Shown here piece by piece: positions 1 to 8,678 of a DNA stretch of 64,000 nucleotides (position 1 is the first letter of the stretch; the number at the start of each line of letters is the position of its first letter). The notes under the pieces were generated by a model that was not told the DNA's origin, ran no database searches, and was given only the letters and a program-made list of their open reading frames with translations. Source of the DNA: Cyclobacterium salsum. Lineage in GTDB: Bacteria; Bacteroidota; Bacteroidia; Cytophagales; Cyclobacteriaceae. The translations under genes were made by a program, and so were the position numbers. Location of the stretch: positions 310,001 to 374,000 of the forward strand of contig NZ_WNKG01000001.1 in the NCBI RefSeq assembly GCF_010119245.1. The letters are read 5' to 3'.

Positions 1-2
1 GC

Positions 3-1478
3 GGAAAGTGGGCCTCAGAAGGCGAATTCGCCTTTCCCTGTAAACAGTCGTCCCGATATGACGGCTACGATATCGTTGAGTGGGTCGCGTCGCAGCCCTG
101 GTCGAACGGCCGCGTGGGCACCTATGGTTGCTCTCGTCTGGGCGAAAACCAGCTCCTGCTTGCGGCCGAGCGGCACCCCGCTCACGTGGCTATGATACCA
201 CAGTCCGGGCGCGGAGCAGTGGGCCCCCACTCTTATGGCGGCGCATTTCCACTATCTATGGCTGCGGGCTGGCACCCGCGGGCCGGCACAAAGGACCGCA
301 CGGACGGTGACGCCCAGATTCCGCTTCCGGAAGGGCTCCATTACCTGCCAACCGTAGACATCATGCAAAACTACGGTGTCGGCCCGACGGACTGGGAGGA
401 CTTGGTCACGAACCCGATCGAGGATCCGTGGTGGCAAACGCATGGGTACATTACCGAAAGCGACAGTTTCGCCACCCCGGCGCTGATGGTGAATTCATGG
501 TACGACGAGCAAACACTCCAGCTCTTCAACCTTATGCAGCAGAACGCGGTTGACAAGCGCACCCGTCAGCATCAGTACGTCATCATCTCGCCCATGACGC
601 ACTGCCGTTCCGAGATGGCGTCAGAGCACACCCGGGTCGGTGAGCTTTACGTCGGAGACGCCCGATTCCCTTACTGGGAGACGTACCTCCGCTGGTTCGA
701 CTACTGGCTGAGGGGCGTCGACAACGGCGTCACCGGCATACCGCGGGTGCAGTATTACGTCACCGGGGCCAACGAGTGGCGCAGCGCAGACGAGTGGCCG
801 GTTCCAGGAGTGCGCCCCGCCCAGCTCTACCTGCGCAGCGGTGGTGAGGCCGGCGAGCGGATGGACGACGGCGTGCTGTCGCATCAGCCACCCGAGGCCA
901 ACCAACCAACAGACCGCTACGTCTACAACCCTGGCAATCCGGTGCCATCGCGCGGCGGTATCCTCTCCGGTGCCTATGATCAATCGGATATAGAGCAGCG
1001 CGCCGATGTGCTTGTCTACTCGACACCACCACTCGATGATCTGCTTGACGTCGTCGGCCCGATGCACGCCACGCTCTATGTCTCCTCCTCCTCGCCCGAT
1101 ACTGACTTCACCGTGAAATTGGTGGACGTCCACCCGGACGGCCAGGCCTTCAATATCCAGGAGGGTATCCTCCGCGCCCGGTACCGTGAAGGTTTCGACC
1201 GGGCCGTCTGGATGGGGCCGGGAGAGGTATACGAGATTAAGGTAGACCTGCACGCCACCGCCCACCGGTTCCTGCCGGGTCATCGGGTACGTGTTGAAGT
1301 CTCCAGCAGCAACTTCCCCGAGTTCGACCGCAACCTGAACACGGGCGGGGACAACGTCACCGAGGCTGAATGGGAGATTGCCGAGAACACGATCCACCAC
1401 TCGCCCACTCATCCGTCGCACCTGCTGCTTCCGGTGGTAGCTGGAGTGGAGAAGGCACAGGCAAATCAAAAAAGGTGA
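3..1478 (+). CDS. CocE/NonD-family (X-Pro dipeptidyl-peptidase-like) serine hydrolase, 5'-truncated by window edge
   Basis: The reading frame is open from base 3 with no start, so the true start lies upstream. An internal GTG at 114 is not the start, because the codons before it already read as family sequence (ASEGEF, DGYDIVEWVA, QPWSNGRVGTYG). The nucleophile is the Ser at 132-134 in YGCSRLGE. The likely acid is the Asp at 504-506 (WYDE) and the likely base is the His at 600-602 (SPMTHC). The C-terminal half is the beta-rich PepX_C jelly roll typical of CocE/NonD esterases and acylases, which cleave ester or amide bonds of small substrates. Base composition is strongly GC-rich with GC-ending codons, unlike the AT-rich flanks, so transfer is likely. 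The next gene starts 50 bases downstream. The substrate cannot be told from sequence. Confidence 0.9.
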   Translation, partial: GKWASEGEFAFPCKQSSRYDGYDIVEWVASQPWSNGRVGTYGCSRLGENQLLLAAERHPAHVAMIPQSGRGAVGPHSYGGAFPLSMAAGWHPRAGTKDRTDGDAQIPLPEGLHYLPTVDIMQNYGVGPTDWEDLVTNPIEDPWWQTHGYITESDSFATPALMVNSWYDEQTLQLFNLMQQNAVDKRTRQHQYVIISPMTHCRSEMASEHTRVGELYVGDARFPYWETYLRWFDYWLRGVDNGVTGIPRVQYYVTGANEWRSADEWPVPGVRPAQLYLRSGGEAGERMDDGVLSHQPPEANQPTDRYVYNPGNPVPSRGGILSGAYDQSDIEQRADVLVYSTPPLDDLLDVVGPMHATLYVSSSSPDTDFTVKLVDVHPDGQAFNIQEGILRARYREGFDRAVWMGPGEVYEIKVDLHATAHRFLPGHRVRVEVSSSNFPEFDRNLNTGGDNVTEAEWEIAENTIHHSPTHPSHLLLPVVAGVEKAQANQKR

Positions 1479-1528
1479 AAATGATGAGCTTATTAAAACT
1501 TAGGCAGAATGTAAACCCATAAAATTCC

Positions 1529-3679
1529 ATGCATATGAAACTACCTACATCTTTTTTCTATCTGATTCTACTGTTCCTGCTTTCAGTGAACTCAGCCCCG
1601 GCGCAGGAACTCAACTATCCCGAAACCCGCATGGTCGACCAGGTCGACGACTATCACGGCAACAAAGTTGCCGATCCCTACCGGTGGCTCGAGGACATCA
1701 ATGCCCCGGAGGTCAGCGAGTGGGTTGCGCAGCAGAACGAGCTCACCTTCGGCTACATCGAAACTTTGCCGTCTCGAGAAGCGGTCGCCGGGCGCATGGA
1801 GCGATTGTTCAATCATCCACGCGTCCAACGTCCCGTTCGTGAGGGTGGGCGGACCTTCTGGACCGAAAACAGCGGTCTCCAGGATCATGCGGTACTATAC
1901 GTGCGCGATGTACAGAATGCGGAGCCCCGCGTGCTGATCGACCCGAACTCGTTTTCCGAAGGTGGCTCGCGGTCGATGAGCATCTGGGCGCCGTCGCCTG
2001 ACGGGACACTCCTCGCCTACGGCATCCGTGACAGCGGCTCGGACTGGCAGACGTTTCACTTGCGCGACGTGGCCACGGGCCTTGACCTCGCCGACACGCT
2101 GCGCTGGGTCAAGTTTTCCGAGATCACCTGGACGAAGGATGGTGGGGGCTTCTTCTACAGCCGCTACGACGAGCCCGAGGGCGACGCACTGACCGCGACG
2201 AACACGGAACATCAGCTCTTCTACCATCGCATCGGCTCGCCACAGTCGGATGATGTGCTCATATTGAGGAGCGTTGACTACCCGGAAGCGACGCTCGGAG
2301 CCCAGGTCACCGACGACGGTCGGTATGCTCTGGTGCATCAGTACAGAACTGGACTAAACCAGACGCTGGTGCTGGAACTCGGCGAACCGATGCATCCTGC
2401 CATCGAGGCGCCGCTCGTTCCGCTTTTCACGGGATTCGAAGCCTCGTACTCCCTGATCGGCAGCAACGACGCGACCCTCTACGTCCTTACGAACGAGGAC
2501 GCGCCGATGAAGAGGATCGTCGCTGTCGACGTGGAACGGCCCGAGAAGGAGCACTGGCAAACCGTCATCCCTGAAGCCACGAGCGCGCTCGTCCATGGCG
2601 ACATCATCGGCGAGCGGTTTGTGGTGGAGTACCTCGAAGATGCGAAGTCAGTCGTCCGCTTCTTCTCTTTGGAAAGTGAACCGATGGGCTTCCTCGACCT
2701 GCCCGGAATAGGAGCGGTCAGCTTCGGTCCTTCCGAAGGATTCAGCGGGAGCCGGCAGGACACGGACTTCTTCTACACCTTCCAGACGTTCATCGACCCG
2801 GGTTCCGTGTTTCGGTACGACTTCCGCACCGAGGAGAGCACCGTTCATCACGCCTCTGAGCTGTCGTTTGACGCCGAGCCCTACACGACGGAGCAGGTGT
2901 TCTACGCTAGTGCTGACGGGACACGCGTGCCGATGTTCATCGTCCGGCGCAAGGATCTCAAGCATGACGGGAGTCATCCCGTCATGCTCTACGGGTACGG
3001 CGGATTCGGCATTTCCTGGCCGCCGGCGTTCGCCCCGTTCGTCCCCGCCTGGCTCGAGATGGGCGGCGTTTGGGCGTGGCCCAACCTGCGCGGAGGAGGC
3101 GAGTACGGTCGCACGTGGCACGAGGCGGGGATGTTCGAGAACAAGCAGAATGTCTTCGACGACTTCATAGCCGCCGCCGAATACCTGATCGATGAGGGCT
3201 TCACTCGGCCCGAGCGCCTGGCGATCCACGGCGGCTCAAACGGCGGACTCCTTGTTGGCGCTGTCATGGTGCAGCGTCCGGAGCTGTTCGCGGTCGCCCT
3301 GCCCCACTTCGGGCTTTACGACATGCTCCGGTACCACACTTTCGTCGGCGGCCACTTCGGTCTCTCCGAGTATGGCTCCTCCGATTCACCGGAAGGGTTC
3401 GAGTACCTGCACGCATACTCACCGCTGCACAACGTCGATAGCGGTGCCTGCTTTCCGGCCACACTCATTACAACAGCGGATCATGAGGATCGCGTACCGC
3501 CCCTGCATGCATACAAGTTCACTGCCACGCTTCAAGCGGCTCAGGGATGTGACAACCCCGTGCTGCTGCGAGTCGACACCGACGCAGGCCATGGTTTCGG
3601 TATGCCGCTATCGCAGAGGATCGTTATGTTTGCAGACATGTGGGCGTTCGCGGCCGAGCAGCTGGGGCTGGTGAAATAA
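1529..3679 (+). CDS. Secreted prolyl oligopeptidase (peptidase family S9A)
   Basis: This 716-residue protein has the usual S9A length plus a signal peptide (about residues 1-26, ending APAQ). A seven-bladed propeller (about 70-410) is followed by an alpha/beta-hydrolase domain (about 440-716). The triad is visible: Ser570 in HGGSNGG, Asp654 in the DHEDRV segment and His688 in DAGHGFG. Such enzymes cleave after proline in short peptides; the signal peptide places this one in the periplasm or outside. The body is GC-rich, whereas the first ~20 codons, the upstream spacer and the downstream spacer are AT-rich. The base composition therefore switches close to the signal-peptide cleavage site. A second ATG at 1535 is an equally possible start. 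It lies 50 bases after the CocE-type hydrolase, in the same orientation. Confidence 0.95.
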   Translation: MHMKLPTSFFYLILLFLLSVNSAPAQELNYPETRMVDQVDDYHGNKVADPYRWLEDINAPEVSEWVAQQNELTFGYIETLPSREAVAGRMERLFNHPRVQRPVREGGRTFWTENSGLQDHAVLYVRDVQNAEPRVLIDPNSFSEGGSRSMSIWAPSPDGTLLAYGIRDSGSDWQTFHLRDVATGLDLADTLRWVKFSEITWTKDGGGFFYSRYDEPEGDALTATNTEHQLFYHRIGSPQSDDVLILRSVDYPEATLGAQVTDDGRYALVHQYRTGLNQTLVLELGEPMHPAIEAPLVPLFTGFEASYSLIGSNDATLYVLTNEDAPMKRIVAVDVERPEKEHWQTVIPEATSALVHGDIIGERFVVEYLEDAKSVVRFFSLESEPMGFLDLPGIGAVSFGPSEGFSGSRQDTDFFYTFQTFIDPGSVFRYDFRTEESTVHHASELSFDAEPYTTEQVFYASADGTRVPMFIVRRKDLKHDGSHPVMLYGYGGFGISWPPAFAPFVPAWLEMGGVWAWPNLRGGGEYGRTWHEAGMFENKQNVFDDFIAAAEYLIDEGFTRPERLAIHGGSNGGLLVGAVMVQRPELFAVALPHFGLYDMLRYHTFVGGHFGLSEYGSSDSPEGFEYLHAYSPLHNVDSGACFPATLITTADHEDRVPPLHAYKFTATLQAAQGCDNPVLLRVDTDAGHGFGMPLSQRIVMFADMWAFAAEQLGLVK

Positions 3680-3917
3680 TATTAAGTAAAGAAAAAATTG
3701 GCCCCTGGGACCAAAATCGGCCGGTTTTCCTTATATAAAATCCGGCTTGCTTTAAGTAACTTATAGCTTCTAAAACATATGGCTATGATGGTACAAGATA
3801 CAAACCTAAACACGACAGATATATCTTGCAATTGTCCGAAAAAGAATCTTCTAAAAAATACAAACATCTGAAAATCTGTATCTTTACTGTCAGGATTCCG
3901 CCCATTTATCCATCTTG

Positions 3918-4278
3918 ATGATCTCCTCATTATTTCCCTTAACAGTGCCTGCACAGGAGATAGGACTTCAGTATTTTGCTTACCCTGACTGAGGTCAGAC
4001 AGAAATAAAGAAATTGACCAACTTCCGAATATTGTACTAATAGTTGCTGATAATCTGGGATTTGGTGATAGAGGCTGCTATGGTGGAGAAATTGAAACTC
4101 CGAACTATGTAAGACCATTCGCTATGGAGAATTTCGCACTTAATGATCTTTCTTATGATATAGGGAGCAAAATGATCTAAAAGAAAAGGAGCCAAAAAAG
4201 TACAAAGAATTAATAAAGGAGTGGACGAAATTTTCGGATAAAATTAGATTACAAATGGCAACTCCTTCTAATGATTAG
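3918..4278 (+). pseudogene. Sulfatase remnant: N-terminus joined to C-terminus, middle lost
   Basis: A short leader beginning with ATG at 3918 is followed, with frame breaks, by the N-terminal sulfatase core PNIVLIVADNLGFGD and CYGGEIETPN (about 4026-4105). Almost directly after this comes the sulfatase C-terminal segment NDLSYDIG, a frame change, then EQNDLKEKEPKKY and so on to a TAG at 4276-4278. The several hundred residues that should lie between, including the formylglycine motif CxPxR, are absent. It cannot encode an active enzyme. The rest of the spacer between 3680 and 3917 shows no convincing gene. Sulfatases of this type desulfate polysaccharides or aryl sulfates. Confidence 0.8.
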
Positions 4279-4312
4279 AAATTAATTATTTGCAAGATAA
4301 ACTTATAGAAAA

Positions 4313-6283
4313 ATGAAAAGAATCATGCTGCCAATTATACTGCTATTTATAATTGTTATTCAGGGTAAGGCCCAGGATCAGAAAAATCCCATTCATTTAA
4401 GCGCCGGTGAATCATTATTGGATTCCATACCTGGGTCAGGTTCTAAACGGTATTTCGAAAAATTTACATCCGGTGAATTTGTCTTTGGGCAGTTGGATGA
4501 GCATAAAGGAAACTTTATGATTTCGATCTATAGCCCTGAAGATGCTGTTATCGCTGTTTTTAACAGTTCAAGTGAGGGTACAGAAAATTTCAGTTTTAAT
4601 ACTACCACAACAGGAAACTACATCTTTGAAATTAAAAATCTTCGTAGTACCGCACAACAATTCCTCCTAAAGCCTATTGAAAAAGCGCCTGCCGCTGAAA
4701 ATATGGAAGGAAGAATCGATCAGATCATGCACTTCTATCCGGATGATGGTCCGGGCGCGGTTGTGGGAGTTACAAAAAACGGCAAATTTATTTTTTCAAA
4801 AGGCTACGGAATGGCAAATCTTGAATATGACATCCCTAATACGCCCAATACAGTATTTTACCTGGCCTCAGTAAGTAAGCAGTTTACCAGCTTTGCCGCG
4901 GCCCTACTGATGAATGAAGGAAAACTGTCTCTTGATGATCCGGTGAAAAAATATATCCCGGAACTTAAATATAATGAAGTAATTACCATCAGAGACCTTA
5001 TATATCATACCAACGGTCTTCCCGGAGTCATTTCCCTATTCAAGATCAAAAATGGTGAAAATAAAATTTTATTTACCCACCAGATGGGGGTTGATATTAT
5101 CACCAGTCTAAGCTTATTAAATAATCCACCCCGTGAAAAGTTTGCTTATTCAAATGCCGGCTATGTGTTGCTGGCTATGGTTATTGAGCGTATTACAGAA
5201 CAACCATTGAATCTCTATATGGAGGAGAAGGTATTTAATCCTTTAAATATGGATAATACTTTTGTTGGAGTCGATCATGAAAAGATTATTAAAAACCGTG
5301 CAGATCACTATTGGCCGTTGCCGAATGGCGGATTAAGAAAAATTATAGCACCAACTACCTTATATGGTCCTACAGGTTTCTACAGCACAGTAGAGGACCT
5401 GGCAAAGTGGCTTGATAATTTTAAAAATCCTAAAGTAGGGAATGAAAATGTTATCAAACAGATGTATGAGCTGGGATATCTTCAGAATGAAAATATTATA
5501 GAAGAATATGCCTTTGGACTGGATGTGTTGAACTTCAGGGAAAATACACTCATTGGTCATGGGGGAAACTATGACTCTTATCACACTTATATAGGCTACC
5601 TGCCGGATCTTGAACTGGGAATAGTTATCCTCAGCAACTGGTATAAGGCCACACCTTGTGATGCCGTATTAAAAATACTTGACCACTGGGTGCCGGATAA
5701 CAAAGAAGGGCATAGACAGAAGGATCGTATAAATACAGATTTTTCTTCTTTCGAAGGAAGTTATATTACGGAAGATGATTTTCAGGTCCAGGTGTATTAT
5801 ATAAATGGCGAGCTCTATGCACAGATGTTTGGAAGTGGCCCTGTCAATAAACTAAAGCATGTATCCGGATTAGAATTTATAGGTATCACTCCCTGGTGTG
5901 CTGATTATAAAATAAATTTTACAAAGGAAAAAAAGGATAACAATATTGAAGGTGAATTTGACCTTTATGGTCCGTCCTCCTTTAGAAGGATAAGCTTTTC
6001 TTCATCATGGAAACCTGAAAAAACTGAGCTTAAGGTTTATGAAGGTGAATATTACAGTGAAGATTTAAACACCAGGTTTACCATTACAGTGGACGAAAAC
6101 CAACTTATCGCCAGCAATGAAAACCATGAAAAAATCATTTTAACACCAAAAGACAAAGACCTTTTTTCAGGAAGCCAATGGTATTTTGAAAACATAAGAT
6201 TCAACCGATCGGATGAAGGAAATATTGATGCCATGTTGGTCTCGGGATTCCGGATCAAGAATATTCCATTTAAAAAGGAGTAA
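4313..6283 (+). CDS. Secreted serine hydrolase, class C beta-lactamase/D-aminopeptidase-like
   Basis: This 656-residue protein begins with a signal peptide (about 1-20, ending GKAQ). A beta-rich N-terminal domain (about 25-125) resembles bacterial PPC-type domains. The serine hydrolase fold has S186-V-S-K189 as the SxxK motif, Tyr279 in YSNAGY as the YxN motif, and a His416-Gly-Gly third motif. A C-terminal beta-rich extension of about 190 residues follows. Family members are esterases, D-amino-acid peptidases or beta-lactam hydrolases; the substrate is unknown here. Codon use is AT-rich and native-like. A paralogue without the N-terminal PPC-like domain lies at 10271-11968. It is bounded on both sides by decayed genes. 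Confidence 0.93.
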   Translation: MKRIMLPIILLFIIVIQGKAQDQKNPIHLSAGESLLDSIPGSGSKRYFEKFTSGEFVFGQLDEHKGNFMISIYSPEDAVIAVFNSSSEGTENFSFNTTTTGNYIFEIKNLRSTAQQFLLKPIEKAPAAENMEGRIDQIMHFYPDDGPGAVVGVTKNGKFIFSKGYGMANLEYDIPNTPNTVFYLASVSKQFTSFAAALLMNEGKLSLDDPVKKYIPELKYNEVITIRDLIYHTNGLPGVISLFKIKNGENKILFTHQMGVDIITSLSLLNNPPREKFAYSNAGYVLLAMVIERITEQPLNLYMEEKVFNPLNMDNTFVGVDHEKIIKNRADHYWPLPNGGLRKIIAPTTLYGPTGFYSTVEDLAKWLDNFKNPKVGNENVIKQMYELGYLQNENIIEEYAFGLDVLNFRENTLIGHGGNYDSYHTYIGYLPDLELGIVILSNWYKATPCDAVLKILDHWVPDNKEGHRQKDRINTDFSSFEGSYITEDDFQVQVYYINGELYAQMFGSGPVNKLKHVSGLEFIGITPWCADYKINFTKEKKDNNIEGEFDLYGPSSFRRISFSSSWKPEKTELKVYEGEYYSEDLNTRFTITVDENQLIASNENHEKIILTPKDKDLFSGSQWYFENIRFNRSDEGNIDAMLVSGFRIKNIPFKKE

Positions 6284-6317
6284 CCAGTAATATAAATTTA
6301 TAGAATTAAGACAGGTA

Positions 6318-6667
6318 TGAATTTTTATGCTTTAATAAGATTCTTTTTACGGATGTTTTAAGAGGAATAGCCTTATTGGGCATTTTGTAATATCATATTT
6401 CTTGGTTTCGGTTTTGGTTTGTTTGGTTACCTGCAACGCTATGAATTGTACTATGTCGTCTTTTCAATTTGGATCTTCGAAATGATTTTCAGTACTATAT
6501 GGTTGCATTACTTTAAATTCGGGCCCCTGGAATGGCTGTGGCGTTCGCTGACCTACCGCCGCATGCAGCCGATGCGACGCACACCCCCCCCTCCCCTTAC
6601 CCGAGGAAGCGATATCAGACAGACGATAACGACATATTTCAAAGAGCATGGGGTTCGTGGTTACTGA
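6318..6667 (+). pseudogene. DUF418/YeiB-family membrane protein remnant, middle deleted
   Basis: Around 6340-6390 one frame reads ILFTDVLRGIALLGIL and stops. This is the hallmark N-terminus of DUF418 (YeiB-like) inner-membrane proteins. From about 6410 a second frame runs to a stop at 6665-6667 and reads as the family C-terminus (FKFGPLEWLWRSLTYRRMQP). About 300 residues of membrane segments that should connect them are missing. It is a broken gene whose two ends have been brought together. The last ~30 codons include a C-rich run at about 6583-6596. Confidence 0.75.
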
Positions 6668-6721
6668 CTTAGAGATGATTCGCCATCAATCAAAAAAATT
6701 TTCAATTTTTAATTCGTTACC

Positions 6722-6923
6722 CTGAAAAAATCGATTCAGGTCTTCAACTTAATCCTTTCAATCATCCTGATGGCGGGATGCCAACCCACTGGAAGACATT
6801 TCCAATACACATAAAATCCGGGCGGTGGTAGCAAACGGGCGCTATTTTGACCGGCAGGGGCTGGATAAATTACTGGCTGATGTGGAAAAGGCGGCCAAAG
6901 AACCGGAGTCAAATAAAGAATAA
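6722..6923 (+). pseudogene. Amidohydrolase lipoprotein remnant, start and end only
   Basis: From a CTG at 6722 (perhaps a former ATG) the frame reads a lipoprotein signal peptide, KKSIQVFNLILSIILMAGC. Immediately afterwards, in a different frame, comes NPLEDISNTHKIRAVVANG followed by YFDRQGLDKLLADVE, ending at TAA 6921-6923. The second part is the characteristic C-terminus of imidazolonepropionase-like amidohydrolases. The metal-binding barrel (HxH, Lys, His, His, Asp) is completely absent. The stop lies 6 bases before the next gene, so the remnant may have been promoter-proximal in an operon with the deiminase. Confidence 0.75.
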
Positions 6924-6929
6924 CCAAAG

Positions 6930-8474
6930 ATGAGAATTACCATTCTTTTATCATTCACTGTTTTTCTTATATCCTGCAGGATGCAGGAAACAGAAAATTA
7001 CATTCACCAAAGTAACTTCTACCAGTTTGATAAACCCCGGGTAGCGGCAGAATGGGAGCCTGCAAAAGGAGTGATGTTCTCCTGTCCGCCCATAATTCCA
7101 AAAGAACTTATTATTGAACTGGCCAGTGATACTCATATTTATCCAATTGTGGATGGAAAGGAAGAAGAAGATGAAGCACGAAGATGGTTTAAAATGTGGG
7201 GAATTGATTCAACCAAAGTATCTTTTATTAATTTGAAAGTAGATCGCGACATTCCTTGGCTGAGGGATTGGGGACCAAGTGCTGTATTCATGAAAAATGG
7301 AGATTTCAAACTTGCAGATGCAAAATTTATTAATTCAGTTCCATTTACCGACAGAATATGTAATGACTCCCTTGACCTTCAAAAAGTGGATTCAACCGGT
7401 CTTGATTACTACAGTACTTATGCAGATAATGCTATTCTGCCATTGGCCAAACAACTTGGTATGGAGGTGGAGAACATCCCTTTTACAAACACAGGAGGTA
7501 ATGTGTTAACAGATGGTATTGGCACGGCCTTCTCTACATGTATGCTATTAACTGAAAACAGGTTTAATGGATTAAGTGATGAGGAGTTCTTTCATCTCAA
7601 TGATTCTCTCCTGGGCTATGAAAACTACCATGTAATTTCAAATTTTGAAAAATATGGCATTCAACATATTGATTGCCTTTTGAAATTAGTAGATGAAGAA
7701 ACGCTTTTAGTAGCTCAGCCGCCAATAGATCACGAACTGTACAACATATACGAAGATATCGTAAATAATGAACTAACAAAATTAAGGTCAACTTATGGAC
7801 GGCCCTATAATATCAAAAGAATAAAACTTACCCGTATAATAGATGATTATCTGACCGCATACACCAATTCACTGATCCTTAACCAAACCGTCTATGTACC
7901 GCTGTACAATGTTAGTGCAGACTCAGCAGCATTAAAAACATGGGAATCTGTAATGCCTGGTCATACGGTCAAAGGCTTCTATTTTGTTATGGATGACCAA
8001 CCCTATAAATCAAAGCACCCATTTTATCTCTACCCTGATGGAGTAACATCAGGCTGGGCACCTGATGATGCTTTACACTGTAGAACACGGGCTATTTGGG
8101 ATCAAGAAATGATTTTTGTTTCTATTAAAAAAATATTGCCAACCGTTCAGATTAATGAAGAAGCTGTTGTTTATGCCACCATTAGAGATTACAGCGATGC
8201 TGAAATAGAAGAAAGCGGGGTAAACATTTATTGGAGAGTAAAAGGAAGTAATGACTGGAATAAAAAGAATATGCTTAAATATAATAATATGAACTATTGG
8301 TTTGCTAAAATACCCAATCAAAAGAATAATATAGAAATCGATTACTACATCGAGGTCCAATCAAAAGCTGGGAATATTGGTAGAAGGCCAATTACCGCAC
8401 CAAAAGGTCATTATAGTTTCAAATTTATTGCACAACAGGAAGCTATTAATTATGGTGAGTTTGAAGGGGATTGA
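6930..8474 (+). CDS. Secreted agmatine/peptidyl-arginine deiminase family protein (PAD_porph) with C-terminal Ig-like domain
   Basis: This 514-residue protein has a lipobox ending at Cys16 (LISC). The guanidino-deiminase fold is recognised from PWLRDWGP (Asp113), TNTGGN (about 187-191), IQHIDC (His246) and DDALHCRTRA (Cys384). These match the catalytic Asp, His and Cys of the family that includes Porphyromonas PPAD and agmatine deiminases. A C-terminal beta-sandwich of about 110 residues follows, as in PPAD-like secreted forms. It would convert an arginine-type guanidino group to a ureido group and ammonia. The export signal and extra domain favour a peptide or protein substrate over cytosolic agmatine, but this is inference. 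It starts 6 bases after the amidohydrolase remnant. Confidence 0.85.
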   Translation: MRITILLSFTVFLISCRMQETENYIHQSNFYQFDKPRVAAEWEPAKGVMFSCPPIIPKELIIELASDTHIYPIVDGKEEEDEARRWFKMWGIDSTKVSFINLKVDRDIPWLRDWGPSAVFMKNGDFKLADAKFINSVPFTDRICNDSLDLQKVDSTGLDYYSTYADNAILPLAKQLGMEVENIPFTNTGGNVLTDGIGTAFSTCMLLTENRFNGLSDEEFFHLNDSLLGYENYHVISNFEKYGIQHIDCLLKLVDEETLLVAQPPIDHELYNIYEDIVNNELTKLRSTYGRPYNIKRIKLTRIIDDYLTAYTNSLILNQTVYVPLYNVSADSAALKTWESVMPGHTVKGFYFVMDDQPYKSKHPFYLYPDGVTSGWAPDDALHCRTRAIWDQEMIFVSIKKILPTVQINEEAVVYATIRDYSDAEIEESGVNIYWRVKGSNDWNKKNMLKYNNMNYWFAKIPNQKNNIEIDYYIEVQSKAGNIGRRPITAPKGHYSFKFIAQQEAINYGEFEGD

Positions 8475-8647
8475 AAACCATTGGGACTTGGTTTGCTGCA
8501 TCGATCGCTGTGGGCGCACTGTTGTTTTCGGCCGCAAGGATGAGCGGAATAGTACCTATTCAAAATGACTTCCGGTACCCTGTTGCTTATTGGTTTAAGT
8601 GGTACGGTGTTTCAATCAAACAAGAAAGTGGATCAATACACAGGTAG
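8471..8647 (+). pseudogene. Unassigned remnant with one membrane segment
   Basis: A 58-codon frame runs from a TTG overlapping the deiminase stop to a TAG at 8645-8647. It encodes one hydrophobic segment (FAASIAVGALLF) and a segment reading IVPIQNDFRYPVAYWF. Base composition is more GC-rich than its neighbours. I do not recognise the family. It looks like the C-terminal end of a membrane-anchored protein rather than a complete gene. Confidence 0.25.
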
Positions 8648-8678
8648 TACACCTTAGAGAAACTAAACCTTGAGAAAA

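Noticed and set aside
621-1469. Long minus-strand ORF (282 codons) opposite the CocE-type hydrolase
   Set aside because: It is the shadow of a GC-rich coding strand. The plus frame has clear family motifs and the minus frame has none.
1895-3229. Large minus-strand ORFs opposite the prolyl oligopeptidase
   Set aside because: They overlap the catalytic domain of a convincing S9A enzyme. Long antisense frames are expected in GC-rich genes.
3682-3954. Minus-strand ORF in the spacer after the oligopeptidase
   Set aside because: Low-complexity, basic and aromatic-rich, with no family resemblance, and it overlaps the leader of the sulfatase remnant.
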